DNA of 64,000 nucleotides from Brachypterus glaber (GCA_958510825.1 OY294049.1:248001-312000), one strand, 5' to 3'; shown: positions 20,495 to 31,785, counted from the stretch's first letter. Program-made: numbers and translations. Notes: a model not told the origin generated them from the letters alone.

Positions 20495-21170
20495 GGGAGG
20501 ATTGGTGTAGTGGTCTACCGCGTCTGTACATGACAAGTCTACTAGCCAACTGGCGCGCCATGGCGTGAGTTCGATTCTCACTGGCGCCGATTTACCTTTT
20601 TCAGTTAATTAATAACTGAAATTTGGCGAAGGCGTAAGTGAAGCGGACACTCTCTATAAAAACTGGTTCGAAAGTCAGTATAAGCCGGTGGTTCCCTCTA
20701 CTACTAGCCCACACAAGTCCTGGACTTAGGGGAAAAATTCCAAACGAACAAGAAAATTACTCGATCTCAGCAAGGACCTAAAGACCTATACAGGGCTGTT
20801 AACCGGACACTGCCCGTTAAGATATCATCTTAAAGAAATGGGAAAGTCTGAAATCGACATTTGCCGTCTATGCTCAGAAGCACCAGAAACGGCCGAACAC
20901 ATTATGTGCTTCTAAGAAGCCATTGCTCGCAAAAGGCTACAATATCTAGAACATGTATACCCAAGACCTGCAGATATATCCCAAGTAGCCCCCAAAAAAC
21001 TCTTAGGCTTCTTTGAAAGCCTAAAGTTTGATGTGGACTAAATTGCAAAGGGGATTCACAATAGATCTCATTGGTCGCAGTGATTTGAAAGGCAGTACCA
21101 TGCCTCACAACCCCACTTACATTGTATTGTATTGTAGGGGATGCTTAATTAAGTAGAATAGTACGAGGTT
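20495..21170 (+). mobile_element. tRNA-derived SINE, copy 1 (interrupted)
   Basis: The head is tRNA-like: GGGAGGATTGGTGTAGTGGT contains a pol III box A (TGGTGTAGTGG), and GAGTTCGATTCTCACTGGC contains box B (GTTCGATTC). An extra segment of about 27 bp separates the boxes compared with the copy at 54046-54318. The body (GGCGAAGGCGTAAGTGAAGC, GTATAAGCCGGTGGTTCCCT, CTAGCCCACACAAGTCCTGG) continues to 20733, is interrupted by a LINE insertion, and resumes at 21135 with ATGCTTAATTAAGTAGAATA. It would be transcribed by RNA polymerase III and mobilised by a LINE. Confidence 0.85.
20734..21134 (+). pseudogene. 5'-truncated LINE fragment inside the SINE, 7-bp TSD
   Basis: The insertion is bounded by TAGGGGA on both sides (20727-20733 and 21135-21141), restoring a continuous SINE when removed. 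It encodes the C-terminal end of a LINE protein: TGHCPLRYHLKEMGKSEI, then a CCHC-type zinc-knuckle region ICRLCSEAPETAEHIMCF, interrupted by a stop. The 3' tail is ATTGT repeats. The C-terminal motif is typical of R1/I/LOA-related elements, as in the intact element at 37579-43528. Confidence 0.85.
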
Positions 21171-21179
21171 AAACAAACA

Positions 21180-22920
21180 TATAATGTAAAGTAATCTTAA
21201 ATTAAAAGTGGGACCCTTTATTTGTTAAAGGCCCTTAGAGGCCCTTTATTTGATAAAGGAACTCAGTTAAAGAACATTAAATACAAAAAAATACAACAGT
21301 TTACGTTTTAAGAGGTTTAGGTTACTCAGTTAAAACATAAGCCCATTCATATCTCTTAGACTGAGTACATATGGATTTCTGAGAGGTTCATAGATAGGAC
21401 AGTCAAAAAATATATGTTGTAGAGATTCAAACTCAGATCTGTTACATATGGTGCACTTTTCCTCTTGGTTAATAGAGTAAGAGTTACCAGAGTAATAGAA
21501 TTTTAAAAACATTTTATTAGAGGTTCTTATTTGAGCTATGATTCGAATAAAACCAGTATGAATTTTTGTGTGAAGGTAGTGGGAGGAATTTGTTTTTAGA
21601 GACTTATATAAAGGGCAGAAGGTACTAGTGCTTAGTTTTTCTTTATCTAAGTTATGCAGGTAAGCTTGAAATTGATCAAGTAAATATTGTTTATTTAGTT
21701 TAAAGGCTTCAAGAGTTAAGTTACATCGGCACTTAGTGCTACTAAGAGTGCCGATGTATTGAAAATCTTTGACCCCGTTTTTTTCACAATTCTCGACGTT
21801 TAAGACCATTCTGAGCCGAAATCAAATAAAAAATTATTGCGTCCGTCTGTCTGTCTGGGTGTAAACTCTCTAACTCCATTTCTACATGAGATATCGACTT
21901 GCATATTGTTTCTTATCGTATTCCGAAGAGCTAATTAGATTTTGGGGGTAAACGATTGGGGGTAAGGGGGTAAAAATAGGGTAAAACTCCTATTTTTAGC
22001 GTTTGTTGTTTATAATTAAGCCAATTATTATTGTATTTGGTTAATTTAGCACTTATATAAAAGACAATTTTAAATTGGTCAAAAAATGTTATAAACAAAG
22101 TTTTCCTAAAACGCATAGTTTTCGAGATATTGGCGTTTAAAGCAGTAAAAGGTTTTTTTAGCATATCTCACATATTTATAACCCGATTTCAAAAAATTAT
22201 ATTTTAAATAAAAGCTCTTTTTAAGCCATATAAAAAATGTTATATGCAGTTTTTTGCTAGAATATAATGTTTTAAAGATACAGAATTTAAAATCAAACAA
22301 AACACCTAGTTTGAATTTTGCAAACTAGATGGCTCTAGTGTACAAATTTTAAGCTTCCATTCATTTGTTTTTAAAATCAATCAAAAATTGTAATAAATAA
22401 GTTTAACTTGCATCCAAGTAAAAACATATTTTTATTATTAATTTTAATTATATATTAAGTGTACAAGAAAAGCTTAAGTTAAGTATAAATATTATACAAG
22501 TTAGTTTGTGCAGTGAGGAGTAGTAGTAAAATTGTAATTATGTTATGCTACCCTGTTCTAATAGCATGTTATTAGTTTTTCCAATAGTGCCGATGTTTTG
22601 ACAGGGTGCTTGCAACGTTTCATCTAGTTTTCCCATAAATTAGGTTGGTTTATCCTGATCAGTATATTTTTTATACTTGATAAACAATTATAACGATCTG
22701 GTAGGTTTAACTGCTTTAATATTAAGAAACAAATTTTTGGGTAACGGCAATAGCCGATAATAATCCATAATAATCCATAGATAGAATTCCAGTAAGCCAA
22801 GATAATGTAAGTTTAAAGGCGGTATATTCCAGGGGTATGGATCCTGATTCTAATCTGATTATATAGTCAGGTGTATTGGAAGGTAGACAAAGCAATCTTT
22901 TGTAAAAACACTTGCGCTCT
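21180..22920 (-). pseudogene. Broken LINE ORF2 C-terminus, split by a dispersed repeat
   Basis: The minus-strand upstream part (about 22640-22920) encodes CLPSNTPDYIIRLESGSIPL and LTLSWLTGILSM. The downstream part (21330-21757) encodes CNLTLEAFKLNKQYLLDQF and ends with a zinc-knuckle-like CTICNRSEFESLQHIFFDCP. Between them sits a dispersed repeat (21758-22640). The 3' UTR (CTCTAAGGGCCTTTAACAAA and TAAAGGG) runs to about 21180. The reverse-transcriptase domain is missing. Confidence 0.8.
21758..22640. repeat. GTCTG-containing dispersed repeat, copy 2
   Basis: It has the same order as copy 1: TCTTTGACCCCGTTTTTTTC, TTCTCGACGTTTAAGACC, a GTCT run, GATATCGACTTGCATATTG, GGGGGTAAACGATTGGGGGT. Its right end AATAGTGCCGATGTTTTGAC and AACGTTTCATCTAGTT is shared with copy 3 at 46634. 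The 11 bases AGTGCCGATGT also occur at the left junction. Confidence 0.7.
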
Positions 22921-23109
22921 TAAGCACCTCAGTTTTTTATACATAGAATTTTCGGCTGAATTAAAAAATGTAAAAAAATTACAGGGTAAAAAAAACATAT
23001 TTATGCCAAACCAAAAAAATTAAATCCTCCATTTTATAGCCAATGAAAAATGATATAAATCACATCAAGTTTCGTTTTTAACGAATGAAGATTAATCTTA
23101 ATTTTGGGC

Positions 23110-23605
23110 TTTTTATCTTATAGTTTAAGTAAGATTTTAAGAAAGAGGTTAGAATAAAATAAAATAAAATAAACATATTGTCGGTTTTTATTTAAGTTTA
23201 TTAGTAGTCTCTAATAAGTTATTACAGATAATGCGTGAATGCGAATAATGTTAAATAACAGTAACTGATGTTATTACATGAAGCTGGAAGAAATGGAAAA
23301 CTAGCAAAAAAACTTGCAGAAGCAAGAAGTCTCCTAAAAATGGTTATTTTTATGTTAATATTCCTTCTTTTTAAAAAATTAATGGAGAGTTAGAGTAAGC
23401 TTTTTTGGGACTTTTCATGAATCTGTATACCAAATAATTAAAAAAATAAATGTCGAATATTAAAATATTTAAAAATATATAATAAATAATAAACTGAAAA
23501 AACATTTAGAATATTTAATCATATAAAAAATTTAAACAATATTTAGTAAATCTTATGGGATATAAAACTTTTAACTCCTTGGTAATGAAATATATAATGA
23601 AAATT
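23110..23605. other. Intron, nothing recognised
   Basis: AT-rich sequence; no frame or repeat that I can name. Confidence 0.4.
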
Positions 23606-23611
23606 ATGATT

Positions 23612-23940
23612 TTCGTTTAAAAAAGGTTCTTTTGCTGCATAAAACTTTCCAATCTCGGAATTCTCAATGCGGCGGCGGGTGGTGGAAAATTTGTAACGTT
23701 TATAGCCTGCACTTCGTCTCGTAAAGGGTGTTCTCTTAAATAATTAAGTAATTTTTTACTTCCTTTTCCCGAGCCTGCACGCCTTTTAACTGTTTCCTCC
23801 TGTATCCATTTTTATTTCAATCTTAACAAAACTCTCCGAATCATTAAACTTTGCCGAGTCCACTTGCTCACATCCAGCTTCCAATAACCCAATTGCTTGA
23901 GCTTTCTTATCATCGTTTAATTGATGAATTTCTAATTATG
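23612..23940 (-). pseudogene. IS630/Tc1-type transposase N-terminal fragment
   Basis: The minus strand encodes LNDDKKAQAIGLLEAGCEQV, the usual first helix of Tc1/mariner-type DNA-binding domains, followed after a frameshift by TVKRRAGSGKGSKKLLNYL and REHPLRDEVQAINVTNFPP, a linker leading to the second helix-turn-helix. The catalytic domain is absent. The element's ends were not found, and it is a decayed remnant. Confidence 0.65.
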
Positions 23941-24149
23941 TACTTAATTAAATGAATTATATTAAATCCTTTATTGATTATGTACTTTATAATTGTTATA
24001 AATAATTTTGAAAAATATTGTCAACATTGACAACTGCATTGTTTGTAAACAATTATTAAATTTACACAACTAGATTTTCTTGTTTTTTTTTCGGATACAA
24101 CTGTACCTAGCAATTTCTTAGTGCAACACACCGGTCTGAAATAGTAATT

Positions 24150-24265
24150 ATATACCAAGGTAGAAAAGACATTTTTTATAGCCGAGCGTATTAAATCCCA
24201 AGCTGCGTAGCATCAAGGGATTTAAGAGTGCGAGGCTATAATAGTCTTCTCTACCGTAGTTTATA
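24150..24265. mobile_element. Small hairpin MITE
   Basis: AAGGTAGAAAAGACATTTTT and TATAGCC at the left face GGCTATAATAGTCTTCTCTA and CCGTAG at the right. An inner pair (TTAAATCCC / GGGATTTAA) extends the hairpin. Confidence 0.6.
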
Positions 24266-24784
24266 TATTAGTTTTTTCACTACTAACACTATTTAACTAT
24301 TTTTATTCAAATAATCAAATAAATTATTAACAGAAATTATATTTCTTGAAATTTTCATAAAAATCAAGTAGCCTTGATCAATGACATTTGCTCAAATAAA
24401 TACTTTGAACTGACGTTTAAAAATTATTTTTTTTTTTTTTTTGATTTTTTTGTTCATAATATTTAGCTAATTGTGGATTGTATTAATTGGTAATAATTAT
24501 AGTCAATTTTATTTAATAAAAAAAAGTTATTTAAAGCTATTTTCTTGGGCTTGACTAGTAAAAATTGCACAAAAAACTGAAACATCTGAAGTGACAGAAA
24601 TCGATTGTTTATAAAATTTATTGCTACTAGGAGAGAAAAAATTATTATTGCTATAGGTGAAGAAAATTGATTTCATAGTCTTAAAACATAATAAATAATG
24701 GTATGTTCTAAAGCTAGTAGTGAAACAACAATTTTTAACTCAACATTCATATAACCCTAGTTTTTTAATCATAATTTAATTATT

Positions 24785-25490
24785 TATTTTGAAAACTTTT
24801 TAAGACCAAATTTAAAAAAATGTATTGATGGGAATTTGAGAAAAACGATTTTCATTTGTAAAAAAAATATGACATATTTAAAAATTTTTTTTGGATATTC
24901 AGATTTTAAGCCAAAAAGTGAGACAAAAAGTTCTATGAATGTTTGTGTTAAATGGCTTCTTAGGGGAGCTAGAAGACGTTTAAGGGGCATTTTTAGAATA
25001 TTATTCACTTCAAAACTCAGGAACGGTTTATCTTATTGACTTGAAATTCTTACTGTAGTATGCAACCAATAAACATTATCATTTTATGACATAAAAAAAT
25101 AAATATTTAACCAGGGACGGACTTACAGTTTTATATATGTATCTACGCCCCTGGTCAAAAATTTAATTTTAATAAAACGTTAAATGTTTATATTTATTGA
25201 TTCTATATATATATATATAGTTCAGTAAAAATTTCATGTTAATAAGTTAAACCGTTACTGAGATATGAAGTGATAAATATTCTAAAATGGCCTTTAAATT
25301 ACGCTAGCTCCATTAAAAAGCAATTTAGCCCAAACGTTTATAAAAACTTTTTTCTTACTTTTTAACCAAAAGTTTGAATATGGGTACTTCTATGAAAATC
25401 GGGTAACTTTCCAGAAGAATTTTAGTCACATGGTTTTTATTTTTAATTCTGTTCTTTCATAACATTTTTAATGTAAAGCGGTTTGGTTAT
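24785..25490. repeat. Foldback family with CCAGGGRCGGAC hinge, copy 1
   Basis: The left arm (TTTAAGACCAAATTTAAAAA, ATGGCTTCTTAGGGGAGCTA) and the right arm (TAGCTCCATTAAAAAGCAAT, TAAACCGTTACTGAGATATG) are inverted partners. They are separated by a hinge that is itself palindromic (CCAGGGACGGACTTACAG ... CTACGCCCCTGGTC). A further arm segment lies at about 27940-28120. Related copies: 34640-35070 and 43890-44970. Confidence 0.7.
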
Positions 25491-25494
25491 AATA

Positions 25495-26899
25495 TACACG
25501 GTGTATTTGAAATAGGAAATTTTAACAGATGATTCTACATCATAAAATATGACAAAAAGTTCCTATAAAAATCGGTTTTTATTAATAACTCAGGAACCCT
25601 TTGAGATATATCAACGAGGTTTTGCACGTCAACTAATCCTACCCAGGTCCGTTTGTGTGTGTTATTTTCATGTACTTATTTCAACCAGGGGTGTGCGAAA
25701 TGGGGGGGGCTTATCAGTTTTTTGTCCCAAACTTTTTTCTGTGTAACTTTTTGCAATTTTATTTTTAAAATATGATTCCTCAGGTCAAAATACATAAAAA
25801 ATGTACTCTTGTTGTAATACTGTAGGATTAACCGTTTTCGAGAAAAATTCATTTGAAGGTGAAATTTCACGGTTCGAGGACGAAAAATTAAATACTAAAA
25901 TGTTGAAGACCAACAGGTACTTCCAAAAATCAATCCTAATGGAGCTATGGTCTCCTACTGGTATTCAAAAATGTTAGGTCTATGTGCTAAATGTGGATTG
26001 GATAATAAAGATGTAATTAATTGTGACAATTGTAAGAAAAGTCTGTGCAAAGCATGCGGTGAGATATCTGATGCAGAAATGAAATCTTTTTCACTGAGAA
26101 AAAGAAGATTACGATTTTTATGTAATGAGTGCGATAATAATTTTTTAATCGTAAGCAAACAATTGGAACAACTAAAACAAGATGTAACTGATTTGAAAAA
26201 TCAGATTTTGTCCACCAATAGCGAAAAACGAAAAGAACCGGATTATGAATTTTGTATTATTTTTTATTGTATATTAGGGGTTCCTATTCAATAAAGTTAT
26301 TATTATTATTAATATGCACCATTTTTAAAGGGCCACGGTAGCTTTAAAAGCGTTTTTTCGACCTACATGTATGGAAACTTTATTTCTTTGTTTTTGATGT
26401 AAAATAACATTGCATCATTAAAATTTTGGTTTTCGACATTTTAGTATTTAATTTTTCGTCCTCGAACCGTGAAATTTCACCTTCAAATGAATTTTTCTCG
26501 AAAACGGTTAATCCTACAGTATTACAACAAGAGTACCTTTTTTTATGTATTTTGACCTGAGGAATCATATTTCAAAAATAAAATTGCAAAAAAGTTACCC
26601 AGAAAAAAGTTTGGGACAAAAAACTGATAAGTCCCCCCCCCCCCCCGTTTCGCACACCCCTGGTTTAAATAAGTACGTGAAAATGACATACAAAGATGGG
26701 CCTGATTAGGATTAATTCACGTGCAAAACCTCGTTAATATATCTCAAAGGGTTTCTGAGTTATTAAATAAAAACCGACTTTTTTAGCCAATTTCAAAGGG
26801 GCGCATTTTTAGACATATGTTTATAGGAACTTTTTGTCATATTTTATCATGTAGAATCACCTGTTAAAATTTCCGATGCTATTTCAAATACACCCTGTA
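25495..26899. mobile_element. Foldback element carrying a captured LINE segment
   Basis: The ends TACACGGTGTATTTGAAATA and (inverted) TACAGGGTGTATTTGAAATA match. Arms of about 410 and 460 bp pair with high identity, for example GGTGAAATTTCACGGTTCGA on the left against its inverse near 26465. The centre (25905-26330) is unrelated to the arms and carries a LINE ORF1 start and a LINE-like 3' end. Relatives without this cargo lie at 9256-9886 and 30680-31150. Confidence 0.85.
25947..26294 (+). pseudogene. LINE ORF1 N-terminal zinc-finger fragment
   Basis: The frame opens with an ATG at 25947 (a second ATG at 25971 is the more likely LINE start). It encodes a PHD-like cysteine cluster: LCAKCGLDNKDVINCDNCKK, SLCKACGEISDAEM and FLCNECD, followed by a short coiled-coil-like stretch (SKQLEQLKQDVTDLKNQIL). 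PHD-type fingers at the N-terminus are common in ORF1 proteins of insect LINEs. After about 100 residues the sequence jumps to a LINE-like 3' end (CAATAAAGTTATTATTATTA), so most of the element has been deleted. It lies between the arms of a foldback element. Confidence 0.7.
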
Positions 26900-27745
26900 T
26901 TTAAAAAGGAACAAACACTTATATGATTTTTCCAAAATATTAATCTGAGTGCATTAACTGACGCCCGATGTTGAGTACGCTACTTTAAATTGGAAACAAA
27001 GTGAAAAAAATTATTTTAGAATTTAAATTAATTGATTCCTAAAAGTTTAGAGAGTATCCTTGAAAATAATGAAAAGTACAACAACTGTATAAACCTAATA
27101 ATTTAAAAAATATAATCATTTAATCTGTTACAACCACATTTCTGTGTTTGTATTTAATTTTAATTTGGGTTTTATTATACATAATTTCATTTAATTTCTT
27201 TACTTAGTTATAATTCAAAAATAATATTTTATTTTAAATTAATTGTATTTTTGTAAGTAACGCGCTGAAAACCTCCTGGCTTTTCTGCGCATGAGTTCGG
27301 GGAGGTCGCCTTCCGCAAGTAGTATCAATTTGACGCTCTAGAACGATAGATGCGTGTCAATAAAAATATACTCAAATCAGCTGACGAATATACCACGCGG
27401 GCATTCGTTAGAATTTATCATATTTACGGCTGCAAACTATAGAAATAAGTTCCATATACACATATGTATTTAAATAATTAGTAGTGTATACCTACACTGG
27501 TCAAACAAACTTTAATTCGCGTACATCAGTTTCCAATTGTGTGGTGTCTCCTGTGAAGAAATGGCGGTCATGACCTGTCGTGCTGAATGCTGTAACTAAG
27601 GTAGGATTACCATATATATTATTGGAACTGTCGTTTTGTCTTTAATATTCTTTTCAATCATTAATACCTATTCGCAGTCCACTTAATTAATATCATAAAG
27701 GCGATGTTACGGAGGCAATCCCATATCACCGAATGGGACCTTTCG
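26900..27745. other. Intron, single-copy-looking stretch
   Basis: From about 27260 to 27740 the sequence is less homopolymeric and somewhat more GC-rich than its surroundings, and I find no copy of it elsewhere in the window. There is no convincing frame with splice sites. It could hold a regulatory element; nothing specific is recognised. Confidence 0.4.
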
Positions 27746-27939
27746 ACGTCACACAACATAATCAGTTAATAATTGTAATGGTGACACCACAAGGGACTGA
27801 TATTTCAAGCAAGTAAAGACGAATTTTAAAATAATCCTAATTTGATATATAACATTTATTATTAGGACGATAAAGTACTTGTATTTAGCTGTTAAATAAT
27901 AGTCATATTTATTAAATACGTCTGATAGAATTTTAAATT

Positions 27940-28170
27940 TATGTGCATACCATGAAGTTAACCGATTTTCATAGAAGTATCCATATCTAAAATAATTTTT
28001 AAATATGTAATTTTTGTTGTTAAAATGAATAAAAATCGTTTTTCTCAAAAACGCATCGATAGATTTTTTAAAATTTGGTCTTAAAAAGATGCCAAAGCTC
28101 TAAATAATTAAATTATGAAAAAAAAAAAAAATGGGTTATATGAAAGTTGAGCTAAAAATCGTTTCCAGAC
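27940..28170. repeat. Arm of the CCAGGGRCGGAC foldback family
   Basis: AATCGTTTTTCTCAAAAACG, TTTGGTCTTAAAAAGATGCC and the end GAGCTAAAAATCGTTTCCAG and ACCGGTGTG match, inverted, the left arm at 24785 and both arms at 43890-44970. The intervening material separates it from the rest of its element. Confidence 0.65.
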
Positions 28171-28172
28171 CG

Positions 28173-28508
28173 GTGTGGCTACCCTCCCCGGCGTAGTATA
28201 TTGGTACCAGAAAAAACAAACTTTCTCGCTAATTTCTCACTTTTATTGCCTTTTGGGCATCTTGACCTACCCTGGTTAAAGTAACCCCTACATTAAATAT
28301 CATCTGGTTTAAAAATTACGGGGGATGTACCATTTAAAAGAAAAACCTATATAGATCTCTAACTAACCATAGTTATGACAAAATCCCTCTTTTTAGAACC
28401 CTCCAGAATCCAGTTTATAAAAAATTGTACTCAAAGAATATAAAAATTTGAAAAAATCTTATCAATGATAGCGCATTCGCCATTATTGTAAAAATCAAAC
28501 AAGCCGTA
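28173..28508 (+). repeat. Dispersed direct repeat of about 336 bp, copy 2
   Basis: Same orientation and nearly the same sequence as 19563-19898, from ACCCTCCCCGGCGTAGTATA to AATCAAACAAGCCGTAAA. Confidence 0.85.
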
Positions 28509-28591
28509 AATATGAGGCGTATAGTGCAAGAGTGACCCACTCACTTTAGGGAAATATCGAGATAATGGCTATTTAAATTTCTCTGATTTTG

Positions 28592-29588
28592 CTTTCCCAT
28601 TTTGAAAATTTTCAAAGTTTCGGAAAGCCTTGTATTCGTGCAAAAATTTTCAAATTTTTTTTTTGCGAATTTTTGCGTTTTATGACGTTTTATGTCGATA
28701 TAAATCAATTTCAAGCAAAAAAAAAATTGTCGGTCTATCGGTCTGTCCGGGAAATCTTGTAAGCACGATAACTTAGGAACGTTTTAAGCTAGAGACTTGA
28801 ATTTTGGCATACAGGTATGTTACCAAAAGTTCTCGCTCGGTATTGTTTGATTGGTGAACATTGGCGTGCGGCAAGGGGGCAATTGGGGAAAAATACATTT
28901 TTTTTTAGAAAAAATTTAAAATTGCTATATAGAGGTTTTTAAGGTTGCTGAAATTGAATCTGATAATAAAATTTCTCTAACTCCACCCCCGAGGGGGTGA
29001 GGGGGTAAATATTTTGAAATGTAGATAGGGGTTTTTGAGGTTGATAAAAATGAATCTTGAAATATATTTTTTGAAATCCACACCCTTAGGGGTAGGGGGT
29101 GATTTTTGGGAAAATTGGTATATTGACGTTTTTGAGGTTGCTGGAAGTGAATCTGATAATAGAAATGGTCTAACTCTACCCCTACCCCCAGGGGGTGGGG
29201 GGTGATTTTGTGAAAGTTGGTATATAGGGGTTTTCAAGGTTGCTGAAACTAAATACGATAATAAAACACTGCTCAGTAAAAGAACTTTCCCATTTTTCAC
29301 ATCCGCGCGTGAAATTGATTATCACATTGTTTTTCCTAACTTCACCCCTGAGGGGTGGGGAGTAGTTTTTGTGAAAACTGGAGTATTGGGGTTTTTGAGG
29401 TTGCTGAAAGTGAATCTGATAATAAAAATATTCTAAATCCACCCACTGAGGGGCAGAGGGTAGTTTTCGTGAAAATTGGTATATTAAGGTTTTTATGGTT
29501 GCTGATAAAAGGTGAATCTGATAATAAAAAAATCCATTTTACGCGCGGAGGTGTAAAATGGGAAAGCTCTTTTACTGGGCAGTGTATT
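28592..29588 (+). mobile_element. DINE-1/mini-me-like element with tandem hairpin array, copy B
   Basis: It starts GCTTTCCCATTTTGAAAATT and ends GTAAAATGGGAAAGCTCTTT and TACTGGGCAGTGTATT. It has the GGTCTATCGGTCTGTCCGGG tract and at least five C-rich/G-rich units. At about 29265-29330 an inverted copy of the element's own 3' end (CTCAGTAAAAGAACTTTCCC) interrupts the array, so one element has inserted into another or the array has been rearranged. Confidence 0.8.
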
Positions 29589-29730
29589 ATTATTGTATTT
29601 TATTAATTTAGTACTTATATGAGAGATTTTTTTTTTAAATAGCTCAAAAAATGATATAAAGTATTATCGTTTTCGGGATATTATCGTTTAACGCAGTAAA
29701 ATCTTTTTTTAGCATAACTCCCTTATTTTT
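29589..29730. repeat. Fragment of the GTCTG-containing dispersed repeat
   Basis: TATTGTATTTTATTAATTTAG and GGGATATTATCGTTTAACGC match the interior of the repeat at 14757-15270, separating DINE-like copies B and C. Confidence 0.6.
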
Positions 29731-30387
29731 GCTTTCCCATTTTGAAAATTTTCAAAATTTCGGAAAGCCTTGTATTCGTGCAAAAATTTTCAAATTTTTT
29801 TTGCGAATTTTTGCGTTTTATGATGTTTTATGTCGATATAAATCAATTTCAAGGAAAAAAAAATTATCGGTCGATCGGTCGATCGGTCTGTCCGGGAAAT
29901 CTTGTAAGCACGATAACTTAAGAACGCTCTAAGCTAGAGACTTGAATTTTGGCATACAGGTATGTTACCAAAAGTTCTCGCTCGGGATTGTTTTTGGTGA
30001 ACATTGGCGTGCGGCAAGGGGGGCAAATGGGGAAAAATACATTTTTTTAGAAAAAATTTAAAATTGCTATATAGAGGTTTTTAAGGTTGCTGAAATTGAA
30101 TCTGATAATAAAATTTCTCTAACTCCACCCCCGAGGGGGTGAGGGGGTAAATATTTTGAAATGTTTTCCAAATTTTCATGAAAATTTGTAGATAGGGGTT
30201 TTTGAGGTTGATAAAAATGAATCTTGAAATATATTTTTTGAAACCTACCCCCTTAGGGGTGGGGGGTGATTTTTGTGAAAATTGGTATATTGACGTTTTT
30301 GAGGTTGCTGGAAGTGAATCTGATAATAAAAAATCTATTTTACGCGCAGGTGGTAAAATGGGAAAGCTTTTTTACTGGCAGTGTATT
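29731..30387 (+). mobile_element. DINE-1/mini-me-like element with tandem hairpin array, copy C
   Basis: It has the same start and end as copy B but a shorter array (about two to three units). The GTCY tract is GGTCGATCGGTCGATCGGTC, longer than in copy B, so the tract length varies between copies. Confidence 0.8.
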
Positions 30388-30679
30388 TTAATGTTTGTTC
30401 TAGGTCGTTCTATTTATAATTTTTTTGTTTTTCTTTGACTGAGATTATGACTGTCAAGATATGTTTTGACTGGTAGCCTATACCTGTGGACCACTCTTGC
30501 ACTAATAAAAGCCATAATTTTGGTTATGCAATAGTGCTTTAAATGCTTGTATCGTGCCAAGTAGACAACCCTCTGTTCTGAGGGTGGTATGTAATGAAAG
30601 ATATAGATTCTTTTACATTTATAAAAAAACGCAAATCTCAAAAAACCACATATGAGCCACTCTTGCACTATACACGGTT

Positions 30680-31150
30680 ATTAATTATAAAGGGCGATTC
30701 TACATTGGAAAATATAAAAAAAAGTTCCTAAAAACATACGTCTAAAAATGCGTCGTAAGGGAGCTAAGCCCCTTTGAAAGTGGCTAAAAAAATTCGGTTT
30801 TCATTTAATAACTTAGAAACCCTTTGAGATATAGCAACGAAATTTTGCACGTGAACTAATCTTAATAAGGCCCATCTTCGTATGTTATTTTCATGTACTT
30901 ATTTCAACCAGGGGTGTGTAAAACGGGGGGCATTATCAGTTTTTTTACCCAAACTTTTTTCTGTGTAACTTCTTTATAATTTTATTTTTGGATCAATATT
31001 CCTCAGGTCAAAATACATTAAAAAGTTACTCTTGTTGTAATACTGAAGGATTAACCGTTATCGAGAAACATTCATTTGAAGGTGAAATTTCACGGTTCGA
31101 GGGCAAAAAATTAAATAGTAATATTTTTAAAACCAAAATTTTTGATTTTT
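30680..31150. repeat. TACAGGGTG foldback family, one arm
   Basis: GGGCGATTCTACATTGGAAA, TTAACCGTTATCGAGAAACA and GAAATTTCACGGTTCGAGGG match the left arm of 25495-26899. No second arm is present. Confidence 0.7.
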
Positions 31151-31183
31151 AGACATTTCTGGTCTTTTTCTATGTATTTCTCT

Positions 31184-31712
31184 AATAGTTATTTTCTTAA
31201 CTAGTGTATTAAGTGGATAAAATCACTTAATACACGAGTTGAGAATTTAATTTTATCCAACACCTTTTATTTTTAAATAAAAATCTATAATTTTGCGAAA
31301 AATTATGTCAAAAATATTAAGATTAAGTTTTCTTAATACTAAAATAATAGGTAGCCATGGCCTAAGTATGCCTATTAAAAATAAACAATTGCTAGTTTTA
31401 CATTTCTTACAAACGTCAAAATAGACGCGGATGACAGAATTTTTAATAAAAACAGTACTTTATTCAAAAACTAAAAATAATTTGGGGTTTTCTTTAATTT
31501 TTATGGTTTAGTTAACGTGCTTCTATTTATAGAATAGTTATAATACTTAATTAATAGGGTATGTAACTAATTTTGGGTGAGATCAAAAGCTGTACGTAAA
31601 AGAGTGGGTGAAAAATTTTTTAGTCACTAGTGGAAAAAAACTCACTTTTGACATTTAAAATAGTGCTCAAAACAAGTGTTTCTGTAAAGGTGTTGGATAA
31701 AGGTGTTTTTTC
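31184..31712. repeat. Long dispersed repeat, partner of 49137-49687 (inverted)
   Basis: About 530 bp, from CTTAACTAGTGTATTAAGTG through CAATTGCTAGTTTTACATTT to AACAAGTGTTTCTGTAAAGG, is the near-exact reverse complement of 49137-49687. The inner ends TTATCCAACACCTTT form short inverted repeats. No coding capacity. Confidence 0.85.
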
Positions 31713-31785
31713 TCATCCAGTCGCGGCTAGCCGTATAGATAGTAGCAGATAACAAATTCCTAATAAATGTTTACATTTGTTTCAG

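Larger units (their letters stand above)
19921..23105. repeat. Inverted arms enclosing a nested LINE/SINE cluster
   Basis: About 190 bp at 19921-20110 (phrases TAAAATGGAGGATTTAATTT and ACACCCTGTTTTTTTTACAT) matches, inverted, about 170 bp at 22935-23105 (AAATTAAATCCTCCATTTTA). Everything between is later insertions: a LINE tail, a SINE, a LINE copy and a broken LINE. The arms are probably the two halves of an older foldback element that served as a landing pad. Confidence 0.7.
28520..30672. mobile_element. Element with TATAGTGCAAGAGTG termini, host of two DINE-like copies
   Basis: TATAGTGCAAGAGTGACCCA at the left and (inverted) TATAGTGCAAGAGTGGCTCA at the right are matching ends. A third ACCACTCTTGCACTA phrase lies internally at about 30480. 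Most of the interior is two DINE-like elements. No transposase is seen. Confidence 0.6.

Noticed and set aside
20495..20590. tRNA gene.
   Set aside because: Boxes A and B are present, but the anticodon arm is disrupted, the sequence continues into a SINE body, and a second copy with the same body exists at 54046-54318.
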